Below are positions 1 through 10,126 of a DNA stretch of 64,000 nucleotides, in pieces. Position numbers and translations under genes: made by a program. The DNA comes from Nectonema munidae (Eukaryota; Nematomorpha; Nectonematoida; Nectonematidae). Positions within the stretch are counted from its first letter, which is position 1, and each line of letters begins with the position of its first letter. The notes beneath the pieces were generated by a model, which saw only the letters and a list, made by a program, of their open reading frames with translations, was not told the origin of the DNA and did not search any database. The stretch lies in contig JAUIRK010000509.1 in assembly GCA_030549495.1 (NCBI GenBank), positions 1,610,501 through 1,674,500 of the forward strand. Direction: 5' to 3'.

Positions 1-43
1 AGTCTACGAGGGAGTTTTCTGGTATGTTTAGATGAGCAGAGCA

Positions 44-640
44 TCAACATAGGTGTATGTGGAAATGTTTTGTAAGATTGATTAGGGAGGAGGCGAGTTG
101 AAAGGAGGGAAAGGGGATGTTGTGTGATAGAGAGAGATCGTGGATTATGTTTTGTGCATTGGTATAGAAATGGATGGTAGTAAAGTGGGGAAGGGGGTAG
201 TTAATGTTGTTGGTAATCGTAGTACAGGCGTGTAAATGGCTAAAGATTTCGCATTCGAGGATTGAGAGTAGAGGATTTAATCGGGAGCGATGGGTGTAAA
301 AGGGGCGAGTGGAAGAGCCTTTCAAGAAGGCGTAAGCAAAGGAGGTACTTAGAGATTTCTTTGAGGCGTCTGTGAAGATACGTAGGGAGGTTGATGAAGA
401 GGTAGAGAGAAGGTATGAAATTGATTGTTTTGCAAAAAATTTGTTTTTGCATATAGATGTTTGGAATGGATTTTGTGCAAATGGGTGAGTTAAAAGAGAT
501 GGATGTATAGAGGGATGAACTAGGTAGTTAACAATATTTGGTGCGTATTTTGCTAATAGATGTGAGTAGAAAGAATAGGATGGAGTATTGCGGTGGGATG
601 TGATCGGATGAAATGGGGGAAGTAAGTTGTTGTATATCAA
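44..640 (-). pseudogene. LINE ORF2 C-terminus: RNase H domain
   Basis: Open for 198 codons. It shows the RNase H order: 'LRIFTDASKKSLSTSFAYAF' (first Asp), 'SILECEIFSHLHACTTITNN' (Glu), and 'TIHFYTNAQNIIHDLSLSHN', where the usual Asp-Ser is Asn-Ala, so one catalytic Asp appears lost. Known I-clade, LOA and related LINEs carry such a domain after the RT, where it removes RNA from the hybrid. It is separated from the RT by an interrupted stretch (640-913), and the final Asp block should lie beyond the left edge. Confidence 0.75.
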
Positions 641-912
641 GATGAAGCGCTTAATAATAGTTTTTTTAAGTTTAAGTTGTAATGGTAGGGTGTTTGTTAG
701 AATTTCTAGGCATTGTGTGGAAGTAGTACGATATGCGTTGGTGATGCAAAGTAGGCAGAGACGGTGTATCTTGTTAAGAAAATGGATGGTTGTGGGGTGT
801 TTTAAGGAGATGCCCCAGGAAAGAATTCCGTATTGAATTACTGGTAGGATTAAGGATGAGTATATGTATTTGGTGTTTGGGACGGAGGCCCCATTTATAA
901 GAGATAGCGCTT

Positions 913-2614
913 TTAAGTGAAAAAAAGGGTGACTGAGAGTTTTTGGTATATTTTTTTAAAGTGTATTGAAAATTTTAGGTTGGACTGAAGGTTTAGTCCT
1001 AGATATTTGATAGTCTTTGAGGCAGTTATAGAAGTAGAGGTATTTAAATGAAGGGGTAAATGTTCTATGTGTCTGCGTGTGAAGTGAATGAGGTTGGTTT
1101 TGCTGGAGTTAAAGAATATCTTATGTGTGTTTCCTCTTTCTTGTAGCCTTAGTAGGAATGAAGAGGATTTGATGAGGTTTTCTTGTTGAGAGTTACTGGT
1201 GAAGGTGAATAATATGTCGTCTGAAAAACATTGGGAGAAATCTGTGTTGGTGTGGATTAGATCGAGAAGCGGGTCTATGAGAACTAGCCAGAGGATATCG
1301 GAAAGACATCCTCCTTGGGGAGTTGAGAGGGTTAGCTTATGGATGCAAAGGGAAGCGCGATGTCGGAAAATGAGACAGCGGTTTGAAAGGTATGAGCTTA
1401 TAAATTTGATGATGTAAGGAGGAAATGATTTGTTTGCAAGGTTAGTGATGATGGCAGGATGCCAGGCTGAGTTGAAAGCGTTGTTTATGTCTAGGAAGAT
1501 TGTAGAAGAAATTTTCTTAGTAGAAAGGAAAGAGTCAAGGTAGGTGGTTAGACGATAGAGTGCTGTTTCCGTATTTTTGTTGCGAAGATATGCAAATTGC
1601 GTGTGATGGACGAGGTTACGGGATAGGATGTAGTGGACTAGACGTTTGCGAATGATTTTTTCGAAAAGTTTGCCTAGTATGGGTAGTAGAGTGATTGGCC
1701 GCCAATTTTGAATGAGGCTTGAATCTTTATTGGGTTTAGGAATGAGTATGAGTTTGCCGATTTTCCAAACGTTAGGGAAATGTGAATGAGTAAGGCATGC
1801 ATTGAAAATAAGGAGTAAATGTTTGTTTAGAATGTGTTTTAATTTTTTAATATGTTTGGATGAGATATGGTCGAAGCTAGATGAAGCATTTGTTTTAAGA
1901 GAGTTTACTGCTATGTTTAATTCATTTAGTGTGATTGGAGGAAAAGTAGGGTTTTGGATAGAGTGAATGATGTTTTTAGAGTGTTCTCGTAATTGTGTGG
2001 TGAAAGGGGAGATCACAAGAGGGAGAGTCGGGGGGAAAGATTGTCGATAGAAATGGAGGGTTGTAGTGTGTTGTATGATCGGATGAGCAGGGAAGTATTG
2101 TTTCGGGGAGAATAGAAGGTTTTTTCTTTTTAGTTAGCCTATTGATGATGTTCCATGGGTTGTTTGAGTGCTGGCTGGTGAATTTTACCCATGAGTTCTT
2201 TTTAGCTTGAAGTATTGCCTGTTTGTATTCTTTTTTAACAGCAGAATGGATGGAAATGATTAAGGGGGTGGGAGATTTTCGTAGGGTTTTCATAATGCGT
2301 TTCAGATTGTTTTTTAATGCAGTCAACTCGGGTGTCCAGAAATAGGCATTTCTTCTTTTAGGAAATGGGTTGATAGGAGTGGAGGATAAGATGGAATGTG
2401 AAACATGATCATTGAGGGATAGTGCCGCTTTATCGATGGATGTGGGAGAGGAGAAGGATGATAATGTTGGGAGTGAGTTGTTGAGAATGTTGAGATATGT
2501 GAGCGAGTGAGTGGTGTTCTTTTTTATGGTGTTGTTATAGTTTTTGATGGTTGTAGTGTTTATGTGAAGTTGAAATGTTATGCTGAAGCTGATGGGATGT
2601 CCGAGATTGACCAA
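913..2614 (-). pseudogene. LINE ORF2: linker and reverse transcriptase
   Basis: The linker (1976-2614) contains 'AYFWTPELTALKNNLKR' and Lys-rich helices typical of the region between endonuclease and RT. The RT (913-2016, 367 codons open) has the canonical blocks in order: 'NWRPITLLPILGKLFEKII', 'QFAYLRNKNTETAL', 'FLDINNAFNSAW' (first catalytic Asp), 'STPQGGCLSDILW', 'FSDDILF' (the YADD box with Phe-Ser-Asp-Asp) and 'IKYLGLNLQ'. The catalytic Asp residues are present. The domain makes cDNA from the nicked target. The change of frame where the two open stretches overlap, at 1976-2016, is one of the breaks that kills ORF2. Confidence 0.9.
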
Positions 2615-3311
2615 TTAGATATTAGATTGAGAGTATTTGAAGTGGTTATTGTGAGGTCAATGTGAGAGGTGTATTGTTCGTTGTTACAAGAACGTTGGTG
2701 TGTAGGGTTTTTAGAGTTGTCAGCGAGATATAGGTTGTTCGAGCATAAGAAATTGATGACTTGTTGTCCTCGTGGATTTTCTTTGTGGTCCCAGATGTGT
2801 GATCGAGCGTTTTAATCAGTTAAGATAATTAAATGATGTGTAGTGTGAATGTTATAAGTGTTAGTGATTGGGAGAAATCAGAGGGGATGGCTATTGGGTG
2901 TGAGGGAGGAGAGTAAAGGGTTGCGAAAAGAAGAGGGTGAGGTTTGGTGTGAACAAGAACAAAGTAAAATTTGTTGGAAGAGAATCGTGGTAATAGTGTG
3001 TGGTGAACGGTTGATTTTATGAAGATGCATGCTGATTAACAGGATAAAGGTGACGTATGATATAGTAAATAATTTGGTATATTAGAAGAGAGGTTTGGAT
3101 ATGGTTCGTTAATAGATATAACATCAAAGAAGTTTGAAATTAGAATGTTATATACGTTTGTCCAAGCGGCATTAGAGTGGTTGAGGTTAATGTGGAGAAA
3201 ATTTAGCATACGAATTTGCTTATTAGAAGGTTGTGTTGATTTTGGATGTGTTGTGCGTGTTGAATTTGGAATTTGCAATGTTTGGATGTAGTGTTGTGGT
3301 GATTGTGGCAA
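2600..3311 (-). pseudogene. LINE ORF2 N-terminus: APE-type endonuclease
   Basis: The segment encodes an apurinic-type endonuclease that nicks target DNA to prime reverse transcription. The start 'MLNFLHINLNHSNAAW' (near 3211) matches the first strand of the fold. 'DVISINEPYPN' is the catalytic Glu block (usually QEP or NEP). The later 'NARSHIWDHKENPRG' (near 2780-2822) is the D-x-N-A-R-S-x-x-W block. 'YTSHIDLTI' (near 2650-2675) is the final S-x-I-D-L motif. An in-frame TAA sits just before 'NARSH', where a large residue normally follows the Asp, and there is a frame change between the two halves. The endonuclease is inactive as it stands. Confidence 0.8.
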
Positions 3312-4277
3312 TTAAAGCATGAGAGTTTTGTGGAATCATTTTTGAAGATGCATTCCGATATAGAGTGGCCTCGATTTCCGCAGTGATCGCAATTGAGTGA
3401 TCCAGCTTTGCATTTATTCGTTGAGTGATTCTGTTTTAGACATTTCTGGCATTGGCGATATAATGGTTTTGCAAAGGTTAGAGTGAGAATGTGATGGTCA
3501 ACTATGAGTATAGGAGATTTAAGTAGGTGTTTGTAAATGTTAGGGTTGATGGGTTCTAATATAGCACTATAATAGAAGGTTCCTGTGTTACCACCTTGGC
3601 GTACTGTATTAAGGGTGCCAATATTTTTAAGGTTTAGGTTTTCCTTAGCAATAGTTGCAGAGAGAGAAGAAAGTGGTGTGGTTATGGGTATGCTTCTGAG
3701 TAGGAAACGTGGTTTGAGGATAGGTAAATCTTCGGATTTAATTCCTTTATTGTGAAGTGTTTGTTGTGCAAGTGCTTTTTCTTCAGGTTTTGAAAATTAG
3801 AAATAAATAGTGCCACTATTTGAGGACCGTGTGTTAGAGATGGTGTGTTTTTATTGGTTTCTAAGTTTTTGTCTATTTTTTGTCGGAAGGCAGCTTTCTC
3901 GGCTTTAGAGTCAGAGGGAGTAGGGGGGGGGCTATTTTTAGAGTAAGCTCGCTATTTAGGGATGACTTAGACTTAGGTGGAGAGGGTTTTTGTTTATCCT
4001 GAATGTTGTTGGCTAAGCTAGGTGTGGTTATGGATGAGACTTGTGTGTTTGTAGATAATGCGGGGCATGGTTGAGTATGTGGGTGGTGAGTATGAGAGAG
4101 TTGTTCAATTTTGTTGGAGTGTGTGAGAGTTATTTCATATTTTAGATTATTAAGGAGGGTAAGGTCTTCTGCATTTAGAGAGGAATTTGCTATGAATTCA
4201 TTGAAGAGATTCGCTATTAATTGGGTAGAGGTAAGGTTTGGGGTATCGTCGTGACGTGCACGTTTTGGGTTATACAT
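3230..4277 (-). pseudogene. LINE ORF1 (gag-like, three zinc knuckles)
   Basis: ORF1 starts at the ATG at 4277 ('MYNPKRARHDD') with a polar, Ser/Thr/Pro/Lys-rich N-terminal region of 134 codons. Then the frame breaks, and a downstream frame (about 3230-3550) encodes three CCHC knuckles: 'CQKCLKQNHSTNKC' near 3410-3452, 'CDHCGNRGHSISEC' near 3358-3400, and a third 'CFNCHNHHNTTSKHC' near 3300-3345. In known LINE families such proteins bind the element RNA and form the RNP with the ORF2 product. The endonuclease frame of ORF2 begins inside the end of this region, so the two frames overlapped, as in other LINEs. A stop after 'KLPSDKK' splits the copy. I did not resolve the roughly 100 codons between the two parts. 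Confidence 0.75.
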
Positions 4278-4319
4278 TTGAAATAAGTGTGAGAGAATGA
4301 TATGATATAAAGATAAAAA

Positions 4320-4838
4320 TTTTAACTCAAAATTAGTAAAGGTATATTTAATAAAAGGTCCTGTTTGTAGATATTTCTCTAGGAGTAAAAATATTCGCCA
4401 TTTTTAGGAAGCTGTTTAGGAAAAGTGACATCAAATTCAATATCAAATTAATAATTTATAATTGTTTTATCCTGAGAATAATTCTTTTATGTATATTTAA
4501 CTTATTCCTTGAATATTTAAATTTGTTTTCATCTGTTTGGGTAAAAAGTACCTAGTAGCTTTTTCTGTCAGCTTTTTGCTTTCAATTCGTTTTAGGATGT
4601 GATTGAAAACAAGTTGTTCCGACAGTTTTTCTAAAAAAGTTCTACGTTTGAACTTTCTATTTTTTTCCCATGATGGATTTTTATGAAAGCCGCTATAGCT
4701 GCAACGTATAACAAATTATAAAAGAAACACAAGGGCTATCTTTTGTTTTTCTTTTTGACATACATCGATGTACAAATTGATCTAAGCAGTCTACTCATCC
4801 CTTTGTTTTATTGTAATATAAATTTACCTCAGGTTTTT
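4320..4838. other. AT-rich gap without recognised gene
   Basis: Between the LINE ORF1 start and the piggyBac relic I see only AT-rich sequence with short open frames. The piggyBac left end should lie here, but no clear TTAA terminus matching the right end at 6120 could be found. Confidence 0.4.
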
Positions 4839-6123
4839 TTATTCATTTTCTGACACATCGTCACTGTGATGCATACGTGACAAAAACAGCGCCGTTTCGT
4901 TCTTTTTTGGTATGTAAGAAGCTAAAGTAATATTTTTGTTAAATCCATTCAGAGAACTTTTCACTTGTTTATATTTTGTTTCAAGGAACACTTTTGGTAT
5001 GAAAATTTTATTTTTTTCGGAGAGTACCAACTAAAATCAGGCTTTTTTTAATTTATTTTTTTAGTTTTGTAATAATATTTGAGCTAATTTCAAATCTAAA
5101 AAAAATTTGTCAACAGTGATGTTCCTACCACTTTGGTTGAAAGGAGATGAAAGTTCCAAAACTGTTTTTGAGCCAAGCCTACTTGGCGAATATTAGATTC
5201 CTTTCCTAAATATCGCTTTGCTTTCAATGGATAAAAAGTCTTCAAATCACATATCCAAAACTCTATAAGGAATTAATTGTTAGTCTACACTCTACAGTAA
5301 GAATTCGCCTTAGGTATAATATCTGAAAAGCAACTTACTAATTTCTTCGAATACTTCGCATATTGAAGCTAACTTGTCAGAAGCTTTCCTTGAAGACCTA
5401 GTATGTTTGTGATCAAATCTAATAAAACGGCTGATAGCTTTAAAACGGGTTGAAGCATTGTAGCTCAAAAAATAGGCGAGCCATATCTTCGATCCCAGAT
5501 TGTTTCTAGCGCGAAATTGTTTTGCTTCAAATTGCCAGCAACAAGTATCAAGCCAATAAAGGCAAGAATCTCATCATCATCGGTTTGTTGCCATTCACTT
5601 TTATTGGATTTTTCATACACCCTTCTTGCTTCCATATTCGTATACTCTACAATTTTAGTTAAAAGACTGTGTGGCAAAAATAAACTAAAAACATCCAAAA
5701 TTTCATTCTAAGAATTAGGCCAGTTCCTAGGTTTTGAACGAGACTATATTATATTATGTTTTAAAGTCTTACTTTTATAAGAAGGTCTAGAATTCCACTT
5801 TGTTCCATCCTTTGCAAAATAAAATTCATTTAGCCTATCATGCTTGAAAGCTGAGTCTACATTTTCCTCAATAGGAAGACTGTAATTATCATTTGTTAAA
5901 TAATATAAAACTTAAATTTTTAAAAAATTTTAAAAATCTGTATTTTTAGGTATATACTTTTGTGGGCCTTAAAGGCCCGGATATTTCCTTTATGAGAAAA
6001 ATTTTGTTTTTGTATCATAATTTAAAATTAAAAAAAAAATTTTTGTACTCTAAAATTCAAAAATATTAAATATTCTTTATTTTTACGGGCTTATCAGGCC
6101 CGGTTTTATCGGTTGAGGGTTAA
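4839..6123 (-). mobile_element. piggyBac transposon relic with TTAA-flanked right terminus
   Basis: Two minus-strand pieces of a piggyBac transposase are visible. 5465-5698 encodes the N-terminal part of the DDE domain ('DDDEILAFIGLILVAGN', 'ETIWDRRYGSPIF'). 4839-5030 encodes the late part ('VFLETKYKQVKSS', 'ITLASYIPKKNETALFLSRM', 'HHSDD'), which corresponds to the family's 'VSYVPKKNK...LLSSMHHD' stretch. Between them the frame is broken. On the right the element appears to end at 6120-6123: reading inward on the minus strand the terminus is TTAA then CCCTCAACCGATAAAACC, followed by GC palindromes near 5963-5978 and 6088-6103. TTAA targets and CCC-type ends are hallmarks of the superfamily, which excises precisely at TTAA. 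This copy is a non-functional fossil. Confidence 0.85.
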
Positions 6124-6304
6124 AGGTGATTCGAAAGCTTTAGAGTATGTTGACATAAATGAAGAAGAGCCTACCACGTCCAGCCTGAATGAAGAAGATT
6201 TTGTAAGTATTGTTTTACATTCAAGTGAAGATGAAGAAGTCAATGAAATTGTAGATGAAAAAGAAGCTAGATCATCACTAAAAAAGCTCATTAAATATTT
6301 TTAA
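6113..6304 (+). CDS. Short acidic open frame, function unknown
   Basis: A 63-codon frame beginning at the TTAA junction reads through an acidic, Ser/Glu-rich stretch ('VDINEEEPTTSSLNEEDF', 'LHSSEDEEVNEIVDEKE'). Such acidic starts are common at the N-termini of piggyBac-type transposases, so it may be the first exon-like remnant of another transposon; that is only a guess. No start context, homology or downstream continuation supports a host gene. Confidence 0.25.
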   Translation: MRVKGDSKALEYVDINEEEPTTSSLNEEDFVSIVLHSSEDEEVNEIVDEKEARSSLKKLIKYF

Positions 6305-6609
6305 CAAAATAGATCTACTGTGGAATAAAATTAAAAAAACTTAGAATTTTTGAAATACCTTGGGCAAATGGAAGAGAAGATAAATCAAAATACACAAAAG
6401 AAGTTTGAGAGAATTAAAAAAAAATAACAGAAAAAGATTTTTACACTTTTAAAATCTTTTTCGTTAATATAAAGTCATACTAAACACTTATTTGTTTTTA
6501 AACATATCACTATTAAAGTTGCACTTGGATAATTTTATTAATTAAAAAGTTTTTTTTCAAAATTGAGCTTTCTAGTTCCATGTGTTGTGTTATTTCTAGC
6601 ATAATTTTC

Positions 6610-6930
6610 TTCCTTCTATTTCATTTCTGCCTATTTCCGTCAATATATCTATTCGTTATATTGACAACTTTTTCTCAAACGTCATTGATAAGATTGAAGT
6701 TTCAGATTTTCTTGTTATCTGTGATTCTAACTCTCGTCGCTTAACATTAAAACATACTTACGACTTGGATATTCTTGCCTAGAATATTGTTCAAATTTTC
6801 AAATAATCTTTTTCGCATTCTTATAATTTTTCATTTGTTAAAAGTTTTTGGTGCCCTACCCTCCATAAATTAAGACAAAGACTTTATAAAGCAGCTAAAA
6901 TATTGAAGAAAAGCCAGCTACAAGGTGATC
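6610..6930 (+). mobile_element. LINE, 5' fragment (endonuclease end and linker), split by insertion
   Basis: The plus-strand frame reads 'IRYIDNFFSNVIDKIEVSDF', then 'LVICDSNSRRLTLKHTYDLD', which corresponds to the endonuclease 'D-x-N-A-R-S' block, and then 'SFWCPTLHKLRQRLYKAAK', which corresponds to the endonuclease-RT linker of the LINE at 1-4280. Coding similarity stops exactly at the TTAA at 6931 and resumes after the matching end at 10126 with 'YKDIKNYYVTKINYFKKRKG', the expected next part of the linker. The two pieces are thus one LINE split by a transposon. Several stops are present in the fragment itself. Confidence 0.75.
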
Positions 6931-7289
6931 TTAACCCTATTAGTGCTGGGGGGGCGTAAAACGCTCCCCTTCACTAAAAAATTGGCTGAATCATATCCCT
7001 TTAAATTTTGTGACTTTTCCTAAAATCGCTAGTTGCATCTTTTGAAACCATTTTCATGGTAGTTGAATGACCCCTTCATGTCCAAAACTGTCAATCAAAA
7101 TAAAAAATTAAAATTTTTCAGCAAAATTTTGACATTATCTGTACTTAACTTATAACTCAGGATCTATATTATATAATACCCTGAAAATTTATAATTATAT
7201 ACAGTTTGGAACGCATAACACTTTATATATTTTATTTTTTCAATAATCATGGCTAATTTTTAGAAAATGTCAATCAAAATTTTGATTGA

Positions 7290-8340
7290 TCAAAAATATA
7301 TCTAATAAAATATACATTCAAATTTTACATAAAATATATGTTTTTATACCAAATCGGTCATGCTGTTTTCATTTCTGGACTCATTTTTTACATTTAGGAT
7401 TTGAAAATACATATAAGTATTAATCAAATTTGCGGTTTACTTCTGAAAATTGTCTCCAAAAACATTCCTTCACATTTTACATAAAATATATGTGTTATAC
7501 TAAATTGGCCATGCTAGTTTCATTTCTGGACTATTTTTTTACGTTTAGGATCTGGAAATACCTATAAGTGTTAATCAAATTTGCGGTTTACTTCTAAAAA
7601 TTACCTCCAAAAACATTCATTCAAATTTTACAATTGAATATATGTTTTTATACCAAATCAACCATGCTATTTCATTTATGGACTCAATTTTTGCAGTTTG
7701 AATTTGAAAATACATATAAGTATCAATTAAATTTGCGTTTAGTTCTAAAATTTGTTTTTATAGCAAATAGATCATGATGATTTCATTTCTGGACACAGTT
7801 TTCGCATTTAGAGGTTTTACTGCTAGTGTCAATCAAATTTGCGGTTTATGTCTGAAAACTATATCCCAAAATATTCTCTCTAATTTTACATGAAATATAT
7901 GTTTTTATACCAATTCGACCATGATAATTTTTATTTCTCAAATCATTTTTTGCATTTAGAGGTTTTAAATGTATGAAAGTGTCAATCAAATTTTCGATTT
8001 ACGTCTAATGTCTGCAGAAATATTTTTGAAATTTAAATAAAATATGTGTTTTTATGCCAAATGGAAGATGCTGGTTTCATTTTTGGACTCAGGTTTGGCA
8101 TTTATGGTTTTAAAATATCTGAAAGCTTGAATCAGATTTACGGTTTACTTCTAGATACTGTCTTCAAAAATATTTTCAAAAAAATAAAATATCTGTTTTA
8201 TACCAAATCGACTATGCTTATTTTATTTCTGACTCGATTTTGGATAATACGGTTAAAAAATATCTCGAAGTGGCAATTGAATTAGTAATGTATGCCTGAA
8301 AAACAGTTCTGTAAAAAATTTTCAAAAAATGGCTGCATAT
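7290..8340 (+). repeat. Tandem array, about seven units of roughly 150 bp
   Basis: A phrase of the form 'ttataccaaatcg.ccatgct..ttcatttctggactc' recurs near 7346, 7497, 7647, 7755, 7905, 8050 and 8200. Spacing is close to 150 bp except for one short unit of about 108 bp. Each unit continues with 'atttaggatttgaaaatac...gtcaatcaaatttgcggttta'. Units are diverged from one another, so the array is old or under no homogenisation. The same unit appears inverted at 16530-17190 and 45830-46190. Confidence 0.85.
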
Positions 8341-9529
8341 TAGGTATATAGTAAAAATATTCTTTTTTTTGTATATTTTGGTTTATAATACTTTCTACAA
8401 TCATCTTGAGTATGAAATATTTATTAAAAAAAATAAAACGTATAATAAAATCTTTTGAAAATTTGTATGAGAGAAGGAACCATGTTGAAAACTAATTGAA
8501 AAGAGAACATGTGATCAAAACAAATAATTAAAAAAATATGTATCTTGACTAAATGGAAGATCTACAATGTTCTAATGAACTAGGAAGTGGTTTAATTATG
8601 TAATATTAGATGCTTCAAAAAAGATTTTGACTGTGAAAAAGAAGTTCCTCTTTTACAAATGAAAAATATATAAATCTATAGCTTATCATCTAGGATTACA
8701 GTTAACATTTAGCTAATATGGATAGGAAATTTGAAAATTTAGAATAGGTCAGATTTATCAAAAATGGCACAGATGCCAATATGTGAGAATTTAGTCACTA
8801 TAAAGATATTTTTAATTTAAATTGAATTTGTCCATCTTTTTCCTTTTGTGTCAAAAGGAAAAATGTCAAATTTTCCTTCAAAAATGGAAAATTTATAAAT
8901 TCAGAAAAATGGAAAATTTATCAAATTTTTACACTTAATATTTTATATGTTTCATATTTATGTGATATCAATAAATCTTCTTCTTCTTCTTAAATCTTCT
9001 TCAAAGAGATAATTTTTTAGATAAAGAACGTTGACAACATTTTGTAATTGAACAATCAACATCACGAATGATTTATCAGAAAAAATCCTTTAAAATAAGA
9101 TTGGTTGATAAATATTCAGGCCTGATAATAAAATACACGATACTGATAAAAAAAAGTCTAAGATCATCAAGAAGATTCTTTAATCAGAATGCTTTGAGAG
9201 AGGAAAAAAGTAATTTTATCCTTATAAAAAAATTTTCGAACACACATTGAAGAATATAAATTTCTAATGAAAAAAGAGCTACCAAGAAAGGATCATCATA
9301 GAATGAATACCAAAATTACATACTGTAAATTATAATATGACGTAGAGACTTCGAGCCGATAACAAATTTGTAGCCAAAAAGATGGAGGTCCTATCGAGTT
9401 ACATAAGTTACTGTAGAATGAAATATTTTGAGTGAATTAAACACCTAAAGTTGGTTTATTAAATAAATTAAGAAAATAATTACCAGAGAAATACTGCAAG
9501 TAGTGGTTATTTTTGTTTATATATTTGAC

Positions 9530-10075
9530 ATTGATTTATATTTAACCGATTTTTGACAGGTTTTATTGATTTCATAAAAAATGAACATCACCATTAAATT
9601 CTGCATACTTGAAATGTATAAAAAATTTGTAAAATGCCATACACGGTAAACTTCATCATCTCCCTATAATTTTATTTAAGGTAATTCTCTAATTCAAAAA
9701 AAATGAATTTCACCACTGAATTACGCATGCTTGAAAATGGGTATATATATGTAAAAAACTTTATATTATTACTTAGATAAAAAGTTTCTTTTTTTGAGAT
9801 GAGCTGTCATATGTAAATCACTTTTTTGACAGGTTTTAATGATTTTCATATAAAATGAATTTCACCACTGAATTCAGCATATTTGAAAATGGGTATACAT
9901 GTGTAAAAAATTTTATATATTTATTTAGATAAAAAGTTCCTTTTTGAGATGAGCTGTCACATTTAGATCAATTTTTTGACAGGTTTGATTGGTTTTCATA
10001 AAAAATGAATATCACCACTGAATTCAGCATACTTGAAAATGGGTATACATGTGTAAAAAACTTTATATACTTATT
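9530..10075 (+). repeat. Second tandem array, about four units of 125-152 bp
   Basis: The phrase 'tgaatttcaccactgaattcagcatacttgaaaatgggtata' and its variants recur near 9579, 9703, 9856 and 10007. The linking sequence contains 'gagatgagctgtcacat' and 'tttttgacaggttt'. It differs in sequence from the first array of the same element and lies just inside the right terminus. Confidence 0.8.
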
Positions 10076-10126
10076 CACCCCCCAGCACTTGAGCGGACAA
10101 ATTTTGCCCAGCACTAATAGGGTTAC

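Larger units (their letters stand above)
1..4280 (-). mobile_element. LINE (non-LTR retrotransposon) with gag, endonuclease, RT and RNase H remains
   Basis: This is a minus-strand LINE of about 4.3 kb running off the left edge, so its 3' end is not in view. In order it has a gag-like ORF1 with zinc knuckles, an APE-type endonuclease, a reverse transcriptase and an RNase H domain. RNase H after RT, with an 'ECEIFSHLHAC' motif, is typical of the I and related clades. The endonuclease start 'FLHINLNHSNAAW' recalls the R1 group, so the clade is left open between R1-like and I-like. ORF2 is interrupted several times: between endonuclease halves, before the RT, and between RT and RNase H. The element is therefore dead, though long stretches stay open, which suggests moderate age. 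The second LINE at 6610-12760 has the same domain order and similar motifs. Confidence 0.9.
6931..10126. mobile_element. 3.2-kb TTAA-flanked (piggyBac-like) non-autonomous element with internal satellite arrays
   Basis: The left end reads TTAACCCTATTAGTGCTGGG. The right end is the inverse, CCCAGCACTAATAGGGTTAC. This gives a terminal inverted repeat of about 17-19 bp inside a TTAA target (TTAC on the right, one base changed). The insertion splits a LINE cleanly. Inside are a subterminal region (6950-7290), a tandem array of about 150-bp units (7290-8340), a unique middle with short frames only (8340-9530), and a second array (9530-10075). I see no intact transposase; a 60-codon frame at 9068-9250 is unrecognised. 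TTAA targets and CCC ends place it with piggyBac. Partial or complete relatives lie at 43083-44163, 53713-54390, 45830-46190 and 16530-17190. Confidence 0.8.
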
